From the NCBI GenBank assembly GCA_036513315.1, contig DATBZF010000098.1, positions 1-64,000 of the forward strand: a stretch of 64,000 nt of DNA, written 5' to 3'. The notes under the pieces are model-generated. The model ran no database searches and had not been told where the DNA came from. It was given only the letters and a program-made list of their open reading frames with translations. Position numbers and translations under genes: made by a program. The stretch is from Roseiarcus sp036513315 (GTDB taxonomy: Bacteria; Pseudomonadota; Alphaproteobacteria; Rhizobiales; Beijerinckiaceae). This document shows positions 56,434 to 64,000 of this stretch, piece after piece (position 1 is the stretch's first letter; every line of letters begins with the position of its first letter).

Positions 56434-56765
56434 GAGCGGGGCGGCTGGTGAGAGCGGGCTCGCGTTGGGTGGCGTCATCTGGCGCCGGGACGGAGTACGC
56501 TCAAAGAACGTTGAGATCGGATTCCTTCATTGATTTCTTGGGCGGAGCGAGGCGCGGAAGGAGATTGAAGTCAAGGACGACGGCGGAGCCGTCGCCGCCC
56601 ATAGCAGTCAGCCTGCTGACTGCGTAAACTTGTTAGCAATGGCGGTGCGCTTCGCGCATCCTTGAGTTCAATCTCCTTCCGCGCAAAATGGCCTCCAAGA
56701 GATCAATGAAGGCTTATCGCCAAGCGAGGCGGCGCGCATCCGCGTCGGCTCAAGTGCGACACCAC
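56434..56765. other. Intergenic interval holding an inverted-repeat element
   Basis: No gene is supported between the oxidoreductase and the DUF2314 gene. The interval is dominated by the long imperfect inverted repeat annotated at 56524-56712. Confidence 0.6.
56524..56712. mobile_element. MITE-like element: 56/57-base imperfect terminal inverted repeats
   Basis: The left arm (56524-56579) and right arm (56656-56712) are reverse complements over most of their length: both share CCTTCATTGAT, TCTTGG and GCGCGGAAGGAGATTGAA followed by TCAAGGA, with a poorly matching 10-base stretch inside. The 76-base centre has its own perfect 8-bp hairpin (GCAGTCAG/CTGACTGC). No transposase frame and no clear target duplication were found. 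Confidence 0.55.
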
Positions 56766-57359
56766 TTAGTCGCAGGCCAGCCCGTATTGTTCTTTCATCT
56801 GGCGTCGCTCCTCAGCCGAGGCATGCGCCAGCGCCGGACAGACTGTCGCGTTGCCGATGATCTTGCCGTTCTGGAAATACATCCAGTCGCCGATATCCTG
56901 CCGCGTGAAATGGATTGTCTGACCGCCGGATACGTTGCGCAGCCACTCGGGGTCATTGCCGATTCGCCCGGAAAAGGTTGCGCCTTCCGTGTGCAGATCG
57001 ATCACCCAGAACCATTCGACCTGGCTGGCGGCGCCTTCGCCCGGCAGCACGAAAGCATAGCCGGGGGCGCCGGGCGCATCCACCAGGCCGATCTTCACCG
57101 CAAATCGATCCGCTCCCGGCGGCGGAGTGCGCCATTTCGCGAGAAACCCGTCGAGCCCCGCCGCCGCATGGGCGAAAGCGGCGGTCATGGCAGGGTCGCC
57201 CTTCGGAACCATGGTGACGGGATTGGGGTCGCCAGCCAAGGCCGTTCCCGAGTGGGATACAATTAGCAAGAGGACCGCCGCGGACAGGCGAACTTTGAAC
57301 GCCGTGCGCGCCGCGACGAAATTGGGCCTCGTTGGCAAACCAAAAAACATGATCTTCAC
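56766..57359 (-). CDS. DUF2314 domain exported protein
   Basis: The 197-residue protein has a signal peptide (VRLSAAVLLLIVSHSGTALA) and a DUF2314 domain: ADRFAVKIGLVDAPG, VEWFWVIDLHTEGATFSGRI, NDPEWLRNVSGGQTIHFTR and DIGDWMYFQNGKIIGNATV. DUF2314 proteins have unknown function. The conserved promoter-like 40-base element (copy B) lies about 115 bases upstream on the same strand. Confidence 0.85.
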   Translation of the reverse strand: MKIMFFGLPTRPNFVAARTAFKVRLSAAVLLLIVSHSGTALAGDPNPVTMVPKGDPAMTAAFAHAAAGLDGFLAKWRTPPPGADRFAVKIGLVDAPGAPGYAFVLPGEGAASQVEWFWVIDLHTEGATFSGRIGNDPEWLRNVSGGQTIHFTRQDIGDWMYFQNGKIIGNATVCPALAHASAEERRQMKEQYGLACD

Positions 57360-57837
57360 CCGGGTAAATGATGCAGTGAGATTATTGCGCTTGGCCCTGG
57401 GGCTAATCTTACGGTCAGCGGCCTTAATCCTGGCGCCTGCGTGGCAGGCGCATCCGCCGCGTAATTGAATAATCGTCGATATATCGTTGATAAAATACGA
57501 ATGTCAATCATCAACCGGCGTTCCGGGAAGACCTGACCCAGTTAGCGCGATTCGATGTGGAATGGCGGAAGGTATGTGGGAGCGCATCGCGATTGAGGAA
57601 CTGCGTGACGCGAACCCCGCGAGTTCTAAGAGCGTCCGCGATTTGGCGCGCTACTGCACTGTTTCGCCAGCATCGACGATAAACGCCCGAGCCGCGTCGA
57701 GAAGGTGCGCGCGCTGCCGATCGCAGAGCGTTCCTACAAATCGTGTTCCGCGGGACGCGAATGCCTTGCTAAACGCTCAGGCTGATCTCGATCGACTCAC
57801 TTGTTCGCCGCGGTCCATGCGCCCCACGCCCCACCCC
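57360..57837. other. Gene-poor interval upstream of DUF2314 gene
   Basis: It contains copy B of the 40-base promoter-like element. The remainder to 57837 shows no credible gene: frames are short, Arg/Ser-rich and lack ribosome sites. Confidence 0.5.
57475..57514 (-). promoter_or_regulatory. Copy B of a duplicated 40-base promoter/operator-like element
   Basis: On the minus strand TTGACA, 17 bases and ATATAT form a sigma70-like promoter aimed at the DUF2314 gene. It matches copy A (50051-50090) at 34 of 40 positions, including the interrupted palindrome TATCRWCGATA. Confidence 0.6.
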
Positions 57838-59148
57838 TCACCCCGCCACCGGCACCGCCGCCGGATTATTGGGATGGCTTGTCCAATTGGCGGCCGGTCT
57901 GTCATAGGCGAGGCCGGTGCGCGGATCGACGCCTCGCGTGCGATGGACGAGCGTGATGCAGCTTTCGACCGGGCAGACCAGCACGCAGAGATTGCAGCCG
58001 ACGCATTCGTCGTCGTTGACGACGAATTTGCGCTGGCCGTCGACAACAGGGAAAATCGCCTGGTGCGAGGTGTCCTCGCACACGATGTGGCAGCGGCCGC
58101 ATTTGATGCAGAGGTCCTGATTGATCTCGGCCTTGGCGACGTAATTGAGGTTCAGATATTGCCAGTCGGTGACATTGGGCACGGCGCGGCCGCGGAAATC
58201 CTCGATCGTCCGATAGCCTTTCGTCGTCATGTAATTGGTCAGGCCGGAAATCATCTCCTGCACGATCTTGAAGCCATAGGTCATCGCCGCGGTGCAGACC
58301 TGCACATTGCCGGCGCCGAGGGCGATGAATTCGACCGCGTCGCGCCAGGTGGTGACGCCGCCGATCGCCGATATCGGCAGGCCGCGCGTTTCTGGATCCC
58401 GGGCGATTTCCGAGACCATCGACAGCGCGATCGGCTTGACCGCCGGCCCGCACATGCCGCCATGCGTGCCTTTGCCCTCGATCGCATGCATCGGCGTCAT
58501 CGCATCGATATCGACGCCCATCAGCGAATTGATGGTGTTGATCAGCGAGACCGCGTCGGCGCCGCCAGCCTTGGCCGCCCGCGCCGGCGCGCGAATGTCG
58601 GTGATGTTCGGCGTCAGCTTGACGATGACGGGCATGCGCGTATGCGCCTTGCACCAGCGCGCCACCATTTCGATATATTCGGGCACCTGGCCGACCGCCG
58701 CGCCCATGCCGCGCTCGGACATGCCATGCGGACAGCCGAAGTTAAGTTCGACGCCGTCGCATTCCGTTTCTTCCACCCGCGCCAGAATCTTCTGCCAGGA
58801 ATTCTCGTCGCAGGGCACCATCAGGGAAGCGACCAAAGCGCGATCTGGCCATTTGCGTTTTACCTCCTTGATCTCCTGCAGATTGATCTCGAGATCGCGG
58901 TCGGTGATCAGTTCGATATTATTGAGCGCCATCAGGCGCCGATCGGGCCCGTAGACCGCGCCGTAACGCGCGCCTGAGACATTAACCACCGGCGGCCCAG
59001 CTTCGCCCAAAGTCTTCCAGACGACGCCGCCCCAGCCGGCGCGAAAAGCGCGCTCGACATTGGTCTTGCGGTCGGTCGGCGGCGCCGAGGCGAGCCAGAA
59101 CGGATTGGGAGATTTGATGCCGAGGAAAGTGGTGCTGAGATCGACCAT
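57838..59148 (-). CDS. preA: NAD-dependent dihydropyrimidine dehydrogenase subunit PreA
   Basis: PreA reduces uracil and thymine to dihydro forms with electrons from PreT. The 436-residue protein is an FMN barrel like dihydroorotate dehydrogenase (MVDLSTTFLGIKSPNPFWLA, ELNFGCPHGMSERGMG, VSLINTINSLMGVDID, SAIGGVTTWRDAVEFIALGA) with a C-terminal two-cluster ferredoxin domain (CIKCGRCHIVCED and CVGCNLCVLVCPVESC). It follows preT by 11 bases. Confidence 0.96.
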   Translation of the reverse strand: MVDLSTTFLGIKSPNPFWLASAPPTDRKTNVERAFRAGWGGVVWKTLGEAGPPVVNVSGARYGAVYGPDRRLMALNNIELITDRDLEINLQEIKEVKRKWPDRALVASLMVPCDENSWQKILARVEETECDGVELNFGCPHGMSERGMGAAVGQVPEYIEMVARWCKAHTRMPVIVKLTPNITDIRAPARAAKAGGADAVSLINTINSLMGVDIDAMTPMHAIEGKGTHGGMCGPAVKPIALSMVSEIARDPETRGLPISAIGGVTTWRDAVEFIALGAGNVQVCTAAMTYGFKIVQEMISGLTNYMTTKGYRTIEDFRGRAVPNVTDWQYLNLNYVAKAEINQDLCIKCGRCHIVCEDTSHQAIFPVVDGQRKFVVNDDECVGCNLCVLVCPVESCITLVHRTRGVDPRTGLAYDRPAANWTSHPNNPAAVPVAG

Positions 59149-59159
59149 GGTCCGCTCCT

Positions 59160-60533
59160 TCAGCTCTTGAGACTAGCGCGCAACGCCGCATCGATCGAAC
59201 GCGCCGCCTGCTTGCCGTCTTCGACGGCGCCGACGGTCAGGTCCTGGCCGCCGTAAATGCAATCGCCGCCCGCCCAGACGCCCCGCGCGCTGGTGCGGCG
59301 CTCATCGTCGACAAGAATGCGCCCGTCCTTGCCTTTCAGCGCGCTCTCGCCGCCGAACGAGGCGGGCGTCAGCAATTGGCCGATCGCGCCGAACACGATA
59401 TCGGCCTCGAGGCGGAAGGTCTCGCCGGCCCCGACCAGCCTGCCGCCTTCGTCGCGCGTGCGCTCGAACGTGACGGCGCTCACCTTGCCGTCGGCGCCTT
59501 CCAGCGCGACGGGGCGTGACCAGGTGCGAATCAGCACGCCATGCGTCTGCGCGAGATCCTGTTCAAATCCGCTCGCCTTCATTTGCTCCTGGCCGCGGCG
59601 ATAGACGATCGTCACCAGCTCGGCGCCCAGCAGCTTCGCCTGCACGGCGACGTCGACCGCCGTCATGCCGCCGCCGATGACGACGACGCGCCGCCCGACC
59701 GGCAGCGTGGTCAGATCCTCGGCCTGCCTGAGATCGGCGATATAGCCGACCGCGTCGATCACATTGGCGAGCGAGGCTTCGTCGGTCAGGCCAAGCTTGT
59801 TGACGGCGGCAAGACCAAGCCCAAGAAAGACGGCGTCATAATCGCGGCGCAGCGCATCAAGATCGATGTCCCGGCCGAGCGCGACGCCATGTTTCACGGT
59901 AATGCCGCCGATCGACAGGATGAAGTCGACTTCTTTTTGTGCAAAGCCGCCCGGCGTCTTATAGGCGGCGATGCCATATTCATTGAGGCCGGCCGATTTC
60001 TCGCGCGCCTCGAAAATGGTGACGTCATGGCCGCTGACCGCCAGCGCATGAGCGCAGGAGAGGCCGGCCGGGCCGGCCCCGACGATGGCGATTTTCTTCC
60101 CCGTCGGCGCCGCGCGCGTATAGGGATTCTTGCCCGTCGCCATCAGCGCATCGGTGGCGTAGCGCTGCAACAGGCCGATGCGCACCGGCTTGCCCTCGGC
60201 CGCCTCGCGCACGCAGGCTTCCTGGCATAAAGTTTCGGTGGGGCAGACCCGCGCGCACATGCCGCCCATAATATTTTCATCGAGGATGGTGCGCGCGGCG
60301 CCGAGTGGGTTTTCGGCGGCGATTTCGCGGATGAACAGCGGAATGTCGATCGAGGTCGGACAGGCCTGCTGGCAGGGCGCGTCATAGCAGAAATAGCAGC
60401 GGTCGGCCTCGACCAAAGCCTCATGGCGGCTGAGCGGCGGATGCAGGTCGCCGAAATTGGCGGCCAGCGTTTGCGCGTCAAGAAGGCCGGCGGCGACGCC
60501 CGCCGGCGCCTTTGTCCCTTGAGCTGTCGTCAT
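59160..60533 (-). CDS. preT: NAD(P)-dependent dihydropyrimidine dehydrogenase subunit PreT
   Basis: The 457-residue flavoprotein matches the N-terminal part of eukaryotic dihydropyrimidine dehydrogenase: iron-sulfur cysteines in CYFCYDAPCQQACPTSIDIP and CARVCPTETLCQEAC, FAD motif KIAIVGAGPAGLSCAHAL and NAD(P) motif RVVVIGGGMTAVDVAVQA, ending with GGDCIYGGQDLTVGAVEDGK. Start at 60533; the longer frame crosses the promoter and operator. Transcription is probably repressed through the adjacent palindrome by the RutR-like regulator. Confidence 0.94.
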   Translation of the reverse strand: MTTAQGTKAPAGVAAGLLDAQTLAANFGDLHPPLSRHEALVEADRCYFCYDAPCQQACPTSIDIPLFIREIAAENPLGAARTILDENIMGGMCARVCPTETLCQEACVREAAEGKPVRIGLLQRYATDALMATGKNPYTRAAPTGKKIAIVGAGPAGLSCAHALAVSGHDVTIFEAREKSAGLNEYGIAAYKTPGGFAQKEVDFILSIGGITVKHGVALGRDIDLDALRRDYDAVFLGLGLAAVNKLGLTDEASLANVIDAVGYIADLRQAEDLTTLPVGRRVVVIGGGMTAVDVAVQAKLLGAELVTIVYRRGQEQMKASGFEQDLAQTHGVLIRTWSRPVALEGADGKVSAVTFERTRDEGGRLVGAGETFRLEADIVFGAIGQLLTPASFGGESALKGKDGRILVDDERRTSARGVWAGGDCIYGGQDLTVGAVEDGKQAARSIDAALRASLKS

Positions 60534-60580
60534 GCGAACCCCCGTCGGCCCGACCGGCCGGGCTTCGGCGCAGTCAAATC

Positions 60581-60626
60581 TTGACCGATCGGTCAGGATG
60601 CTTGCGCGGCTTTCCTGCCTTGTCAA
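60581..60626 (-). promoter_or_regulatory. preT promoter with RutR-like operator
   Basis: On the minus strand TTGACA (60626-60621), a 17-base spacer and AAGCAT (60603-60598) resemble a sigma70 promoter. Immediately downstream is a perfect 14-base palindrome TGACCGATCGGTCA (60582-60595), flanked as TTGACC..GGTCAR, which matches the RutR consensus except for A-to-G and T-to-C changes in the inner positions. The position suits repression. Confidence 0.7.
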
Positions 60627-60830
60627 GTCAACACCGCGCCTTGCGCGCGTCATGCAAAATCAATGGGCGCCGGCGCCCAGATAATGGCCCGATCGCGCAG
60701 GCGGGCGGCACAATCTGCTTGTCGATCGCCGCGTCTTTGTTAGGTTGCGCGCCTCATAGGAAAGGGCGCTGCTTGAATCGACTGTCGCTAACCTCGGACC
60801 GGACGATGCGCCTCATGGCGTCAGGGCGCC

Positions 60831-61838
60831 ATGACGGTTGAAATTGGTCGTGATGACCGCGTGCTGGTGACAGGGGCGTCGGGTTTTGTCGGATCGGCGG
60901 TGGCGGCGGCGCTGTGCGCGCGGGGCCATTCGGTGCGCGCGCTCGTCCGTGCGACGAGCCCGCTCGCCAACCTGCCGCGCGAGGGCGTCGAGATCGCGCA
61001 AGGCGACCTGCGCGACCCCAAGGCGATGGCGGCGGCGATGCGGGACGTGCGCTATCTGTTTCATGTCGCCGCTGATTATCGGCTTTGGGCGCGCGACCCC
61101 GGCGAGATCATGACGGCCAATGTCGAGGGGACTCGCAACGTCATGCAGGCGGCCTCGCAGGCCGGCGTCACGCGCATCGTCTATACGAGCAGCGTCGCGA
61201 CATTGGCGCTGCGCGACGGCGCGGCCGCCGACGAGAGCGTCGGCCTCGACGAGAATCAGGCGATCGGCGCCTATAAGCGCAGCAAGATCGCCGCCGAACG
61301 GCTGGTCGAAGCAATGATCGGGCAGGGGCTGCCTGCGGTCATCGTCAATCCCTCGACGCCGATCGGCCCGCGCGACGGGCGCCCGACCCCGACCGGGCGC
61401 ATTCTCATCGAGGCGGCGCGCGGACGCATGCCCGCCTATGTCGACACCGGCCTCAATCTCGTCCATGTCGACGATGTCGCGAGCGGGCATCTGGCGGCGC
61501 TGAGAACGGGGCGGATCGGCGAGCGCTATATCCTCGGCGGCGACGATGTCGCGCTCGGCGATATGCTCGCCGAAATCGCCGCCATGGTCGGCCGCAAACC
61601 GCCGCGTGTGAAGCTCCCCCGCGCGCCGCTGTTCCCGCTTGCCCTGGCGGCGGAGGCGATCGCGCATTTCACCGGCCGGGAGCCGTTCGCGACGCGCGAC
61701 GGGCTGAGGATGGCGAAATACCGAATGTTCTTTTCCTCAGCCAAGGCCGAGCGCGAGCTCGGCTATCGCCATCGTCCGTGGCGCGAGGGCTTGCGCGATG
61801 CGCTCGCCTGGTTCCGGCAGGACGGCCGCCTGCCATGA
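60831..61838 (+). CDS. hpnA: Hopanoid-associated sugar epimerase HpnA
   Basis: A 335-residue extended short-chain dehydrogenase/epimerase: RVLVTGASGFVGSAVAAAL binds NAD(P), with YTSSVATLAL and YKRSKIAAE (catalytic Tyr-x-x-x-Lys) and VNPSTPIGPRDGRPTPTGR, the last being characteristic of HpnA. It likely acts in forming the sugar part of bacteriohopanetetrol derivatives. First gene of hpnABCD; stop overlaps hpnB by four bases. Confidence 0.95.
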   Translation: MTVEIGRDDRVLVTGASGFVGSAVAAALCARGHSVRALVRATSPLANLPREGVEIAQGDLRDPKAMAAAMRDVRYLFHVAADYRLWARDPGEIMTANVEGTRNVMQAASQAGVTRIVYTSSVATLALRDGAAADESVGLDENQAIGAYKRSKIAAERLVEAMIGQGLPAVIVNPSTPIGPRDGRPTPTGRILIEAARGRMPAYVDTGLNLVHVDDVASGHLAALRTGRIGERYILGGDDVALGDMLAEIAAMVGRKPPRVKLPRAPLFPLALAAEAIAHFTGREPFATRDGLRMAKYRMFFSSAKAERELGYRHRPWREGLRDALAWFRQDGRLP

Positions 61839-62998
61839 GTCTCGCTCTCGCCGCTCTCGCCTTCGCCATCTGGCTCTACATGCTTGTCGCGCGCGGCGGT
61901 TTCTGGCGCGCGCGCGAACGCGACGAAACCTGGCGCAATCCCGATCCGCCGCGCTGGCCCGATGTCGTGGCGGTCATTCCCGCCCGCGATGAAGCCGAAT
62001 GCGTCGGCCAATGCGTCGGCTCGCTGCTCAGCCAGAATTATCCTGGGCATTTCTCGATCGTGCTGGTCGACGATGAAAGCGGCGATGGAACCGGCAATGT
62101 CGCAACCGCCGCCGCCCACGCCCTCGGCGCCGACGATCGGTTGACGATTCTGCGCGGGGCGCCGCGGCCGGCGGGGTGGAGCGGCAAGGTCTGGGCGATG
62201 AACCAGGGATTTGAAGAAGTCAGCCGAAGCGCCGCGCCGCCGGCGCGCCTGCTGTTTTGCGACGCCGATATCGCGTTCGCGCCCGACGTTTTGAGCCGGC
62301 TCGTGCGCCAAGCCGAGGCAGGCGACTGCGCGCTCGTATCCTTGATGGCGAGGCTGCGCTGCGAGAGCTGGGCGGAGCGTGCGCTGATCCCCGCCTTCGT
62401 CTTCTTCTTTCAGATGCTCTACCCCTTCGCCTGGGTGGACGATCCCCGCAACCGCACGGCCGCGGCGGCGGGCGGCTGCATGTTGGCGGATCGCGGAGCG
62501 TTGGCGCGGGCCGGAGGATTTCCCGCGATGCGCGCCGCCTTGATCGATGATTGCGCGCTCGCCGCGCTGATGAAGCGGCAGGGGCCGATCATGCTGGCGC
62601 TCACGCGCGGCGTCGTCAGCCTGCGCGCCTATCCCAAGCTTGGCGACATCAGCGCGATGGTCGCGCGTTCGGCTTACGCGCAGCTCGACTATTCGCCGAT
62701 TCAGCTTCTCGGCGTCGTCGCCGGCATGACGTTGACTTTCCTGGTCGCGCCGTTCGCGGCTTTGTTCGCATCGGGCCTTGCCGTTCTGTTTGGCCTCTTC
62801 GCCTGGATTGCGATGGCGCTTGCGTTCCAGCCGATGTTGCGCTTTTACGGTCGCGCAACGTCATGGGGCCTCGCTTTGCCGCTGATCGCGGCGGCCTATC
62901 TGGCCTTCACGCTCCGATCCGCCTACCTCTATTGGCGCGGGCGCGGCGGTCTGTGGAAGGGACGCGTTCAGGCGAACGCTCGCGGAGAGAAACGATGA
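61835..62998 (+). CDS. hpnB: Hopanoid glycosyltransferase HpnB
   Basis: A 387-residue GT2-type glycosyltransferase. An N-terminal membrane helix (LALAALAFAIWLYMLVARGG) is followed by DVVAVIPARDEAECVGQCVG, the metal-binding VLVDDESGDGT and LLFCDADIAFAP, and three C-terminal helices. The start ATG overlaps the hpnA stop (ATGA), and the stop overlaps hpnC likewise. Confidence 0.94.
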   Translation: MSLALAALAFAIWLYMLVARGGFWRARERDETWRNPDPPRWPDVVAVIPARDEAECVGQCVGSLLSQNYPGHFSIVLVDDESGDGTGNVATAAAHALGADDRLTILRGAPRPAGWSGKVWAMNQGFEEVSRSAAPPARLLFCDADIAFAPDVLSRLVRQAEAGDCALVSLMARLRCESWAERALIPAFVFFFQMLYPFAWVDDPRNRTAAAAGGCMLADRGALARAGGFPAMRAALIDDCALAALMKRQGPIMLALTRGVVSLRAYPKLGDISAMVARSAYAQLDYSPIQLLGVVAGMTLTFLVAPFAALFASGLAVLFGLFAWIAMALAFQPMLRFYGRATSWGLALPLIAAAYLAFTLRSAYLYWRGRGGLWKGRVQANARGEKR

Positions 62999-63876
62999 AT
63001 GGGGAGGCCGCGCTGGCGAGCAAGACGGAGAACGAGGAAAATTTCCCCGTCGCTTCGCGCCTGATCGCGCCCCGCTTTCGCGCCATCATTATCGCCTTCT
63101 ATCGCTTCGCGCGCAAAGCCGACGATGTCGCCGACCATCCCGATCTCGCGCCGCAGGACAAGCTCGACAAGCTCGCGGCGCTCGACGAGAGTCTCGCCGG
63201 CGCGCGCGGCGATGCGGAACCTGAGGGGCGTGTCCTGCGTGAGACGCTGGCCGCGCACAAATTAAGTCCCGTACACGCGCATGACCTCATCGCCGCCTTT
63301 CGCCTCGACGTCACCAAAAACCGCTATCGCGACTGGCAGGATCTGATGGATTATTGCACGCTGTCGGCAATGCCGGTCGGGCGTTTCGTGCTCGACGTGC
63401 ATGGCCAAAGCCCGGCGCTGTGGCCGGCCAGCGACGCCATTTGCGCGAGTCTGCAGGTCATCAACCATCTGCAGGATTGTGCGCAGGATTACGCCCGGCT
63501 CGACCGCGTCTATCTGCCCGAGGATGCGCTCGCGCGCGCTGGCGCGAGCGTCGCTGACCTTAAGGCGCCGCGCGCCTCTCCTGAATTGCGCGCCGCGATC
63601 GTTGATCTCGCGCAAAAGTCCGGTGCGCTGCTCGATCAGGGCGTGGGTCTCGACGCGCGCGTCGGCGATTGGCGGCTCGCTTGCGAGATCGGCGCGATCG
63701 TCCGTCTTGCGCGCGCCAATGTCGACCGCCTGATGAAATATGATCCTCTGAGCGAGCCTGTCCACCCGAGCAAGGCCGTATTCGTGTGGACGGGACTGAT
63801 CGGCGCCGCGCAGGGCGCAATCGCACGGGCCAGGGGCGAAGGCGCGCTCGCGCCGGCCGGGGCGAGAAGCAAATGA
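62995..63876 (+). CDS. hpnC: Squalene synthase HpnC
   Basis: The 293-residue class I prenyl synthase has the first Asp-rich motif FARKADDVADHP and the second QDCAQDYARLDRVYLP. With HpnD and HpnE it makes squalene from farnesyl diphosphate for hopanoids; HpnC converts presqualene diphosphate to hydroxysqualene. GGAGAG precedes the ATG, which overlaps the hpnB stop. Confidence 0.94.
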   Translation: MNGEAALASKTENEENFPVASRLIAPRFRAIIIAFYRFARKADDVADHPDLAPQDKLDKLAALDESLAGARGDAEPEGRVLRETLAAHKLSPVHAHDLIAAFRLDVTKNRYRDWQDLMDYCTLSAMPVGRFVLDVHGQSPALWPASDAICASLQVINHLQDCAQDYARLDRVYLPEDALARAGASVADLKAPRASPELRAAIVDLAQKSGALLDQGVGLDARVGDWRLACEIGAIVRLARANVDRLMKYDPLSEPVHPSKAVFVWTGLIGAAQGAIARARGEGALAPAGARSK

Positions 63877-64000
63877 ACGCGCCGTCGCCGAGCCTGCCCG
63901 CGCCGCGCGGCAGTTCGTTCTATGTTGCGATGCGCGTATTGCCGCAACACAAGCGGCAGGCGATGTTTGATATCTACGGATTCTGCCGCGCGGTCGACGA
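63873..64000 (+). CDS. hpnD: Presqualene diphosphate synthase HpnD (5' end only)
   Basis: The first 42 residues are visible before the window ends: MNAPSPSLPAPRGSSFYVAM, then RVLPQHKRQAMFDIYGFCRA and the first Asp of the substrate motif (VDD). The SSFY...LP..KR.AM..IY.FCR.VDD pattern is typical of HpnD. It starts in a four-base overlap with the hpnC stop. Confidence 0.93.
   Translation, partial: MNAPSPSLPAPRGSSFYVAMRVLPQHKRQAMFDIYGFCRAVD

Noticed and set aside
57487..57836. Plus-strand frame with ERIAIEELRDANPASSKSVR
   Set aside because: No ribosome site; the continuation lies antisense to preA and the composition after 50 residues is non-coding.

Overview
The window looks like chromosome from an alphaproteobacterium of the Rhizobiales, plausibly near the Beijerinckiaceae or Methylocystaceae; this is inference from gene content and I cannot name a species. 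The DNA is GC-rich. Supporting content: an F1 ATPase operon atpHAGDC without the Fo genes, a hopanoid cluster starting hpnABCD, acnA divergent from ccmAB, a DUF983-SURF1 pair, an EcfG-type (GGAAC-N16-CGTT) promoter before dps, and many short GC-rich intergenic inverted repeats.

Layout. 0.3-3.3 kb: plus-strand kynurenine operon (kynU, kynA, formamidase-like hydrolase). 3.3-10.1 kb: an enolase-superfamily enzyme, a Crp/Fnr regulator, a degenerate kinase-like protein, Dps, an NRAMP-related transporter, CsbD with a 28-residue membrane peptide, small hypotheticals and a HemD-like protein. 10.2-16 kb: GMC oxidoreductase, ccmB/ccmA, aconitase. 16-23 kb: mixed small and membrane proteins, an FAD/NAD(P) oxidoreductase, a LysR regulator with an odd tail, DUF1810 and DUF2278 proteins. 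23.2-31 kb: atpHAGDC, convergent asd, tRNA-Val(GAC), SURF1 and DUF983. 31-32.8 kb: periplasmic glucan protein. 32.8-39.4 kb is the most accessory-looking part: exported and membrane hypotheticals, two tandem paralogues of unknown family, an orphan HicB-like protein, a DUF1003-like protein and several tiny genes, one with a likely ATT start. 39.5-41.3 kb: an O-antigen-ligase-like protein and a YdcZ-type transporter.

41.3-48.5 kb holds an ABC importer, a dihydropyrimidinase, an N-carbamoyl amidohydrolase and a divergent RutR-like TetR regulator. The divergent region has an exact match to the RutR operator consensus (TTGACCANNTGGTCAA). At 57.8-60.5 kb, preA and preT (dihydropyrimidine dehydrogenase) have a variant palindrome placed just after a sigma70-like promoter. 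Together they make a complete reductive pyrimidine-degradation pathway in two loci, probably under one repressor.

Between these loci are a MarR regulator, a frameshifted SIMPL-domain pseudogene, ilvB-ilvH behind a leader peptide and attenuator, and a single-chain indolepyruvate ferredoxin oxidoreductase. A 40-bp promoter-like element occurs twice, near 50.07 and 57.49 kb, and a MITE-like inverted repeat lies at 56.5 kb. The window ends in hpnA-hpnB-hpnC-hpnD, coupled by 4-bp overlaps, with hpnD cut by the edge.
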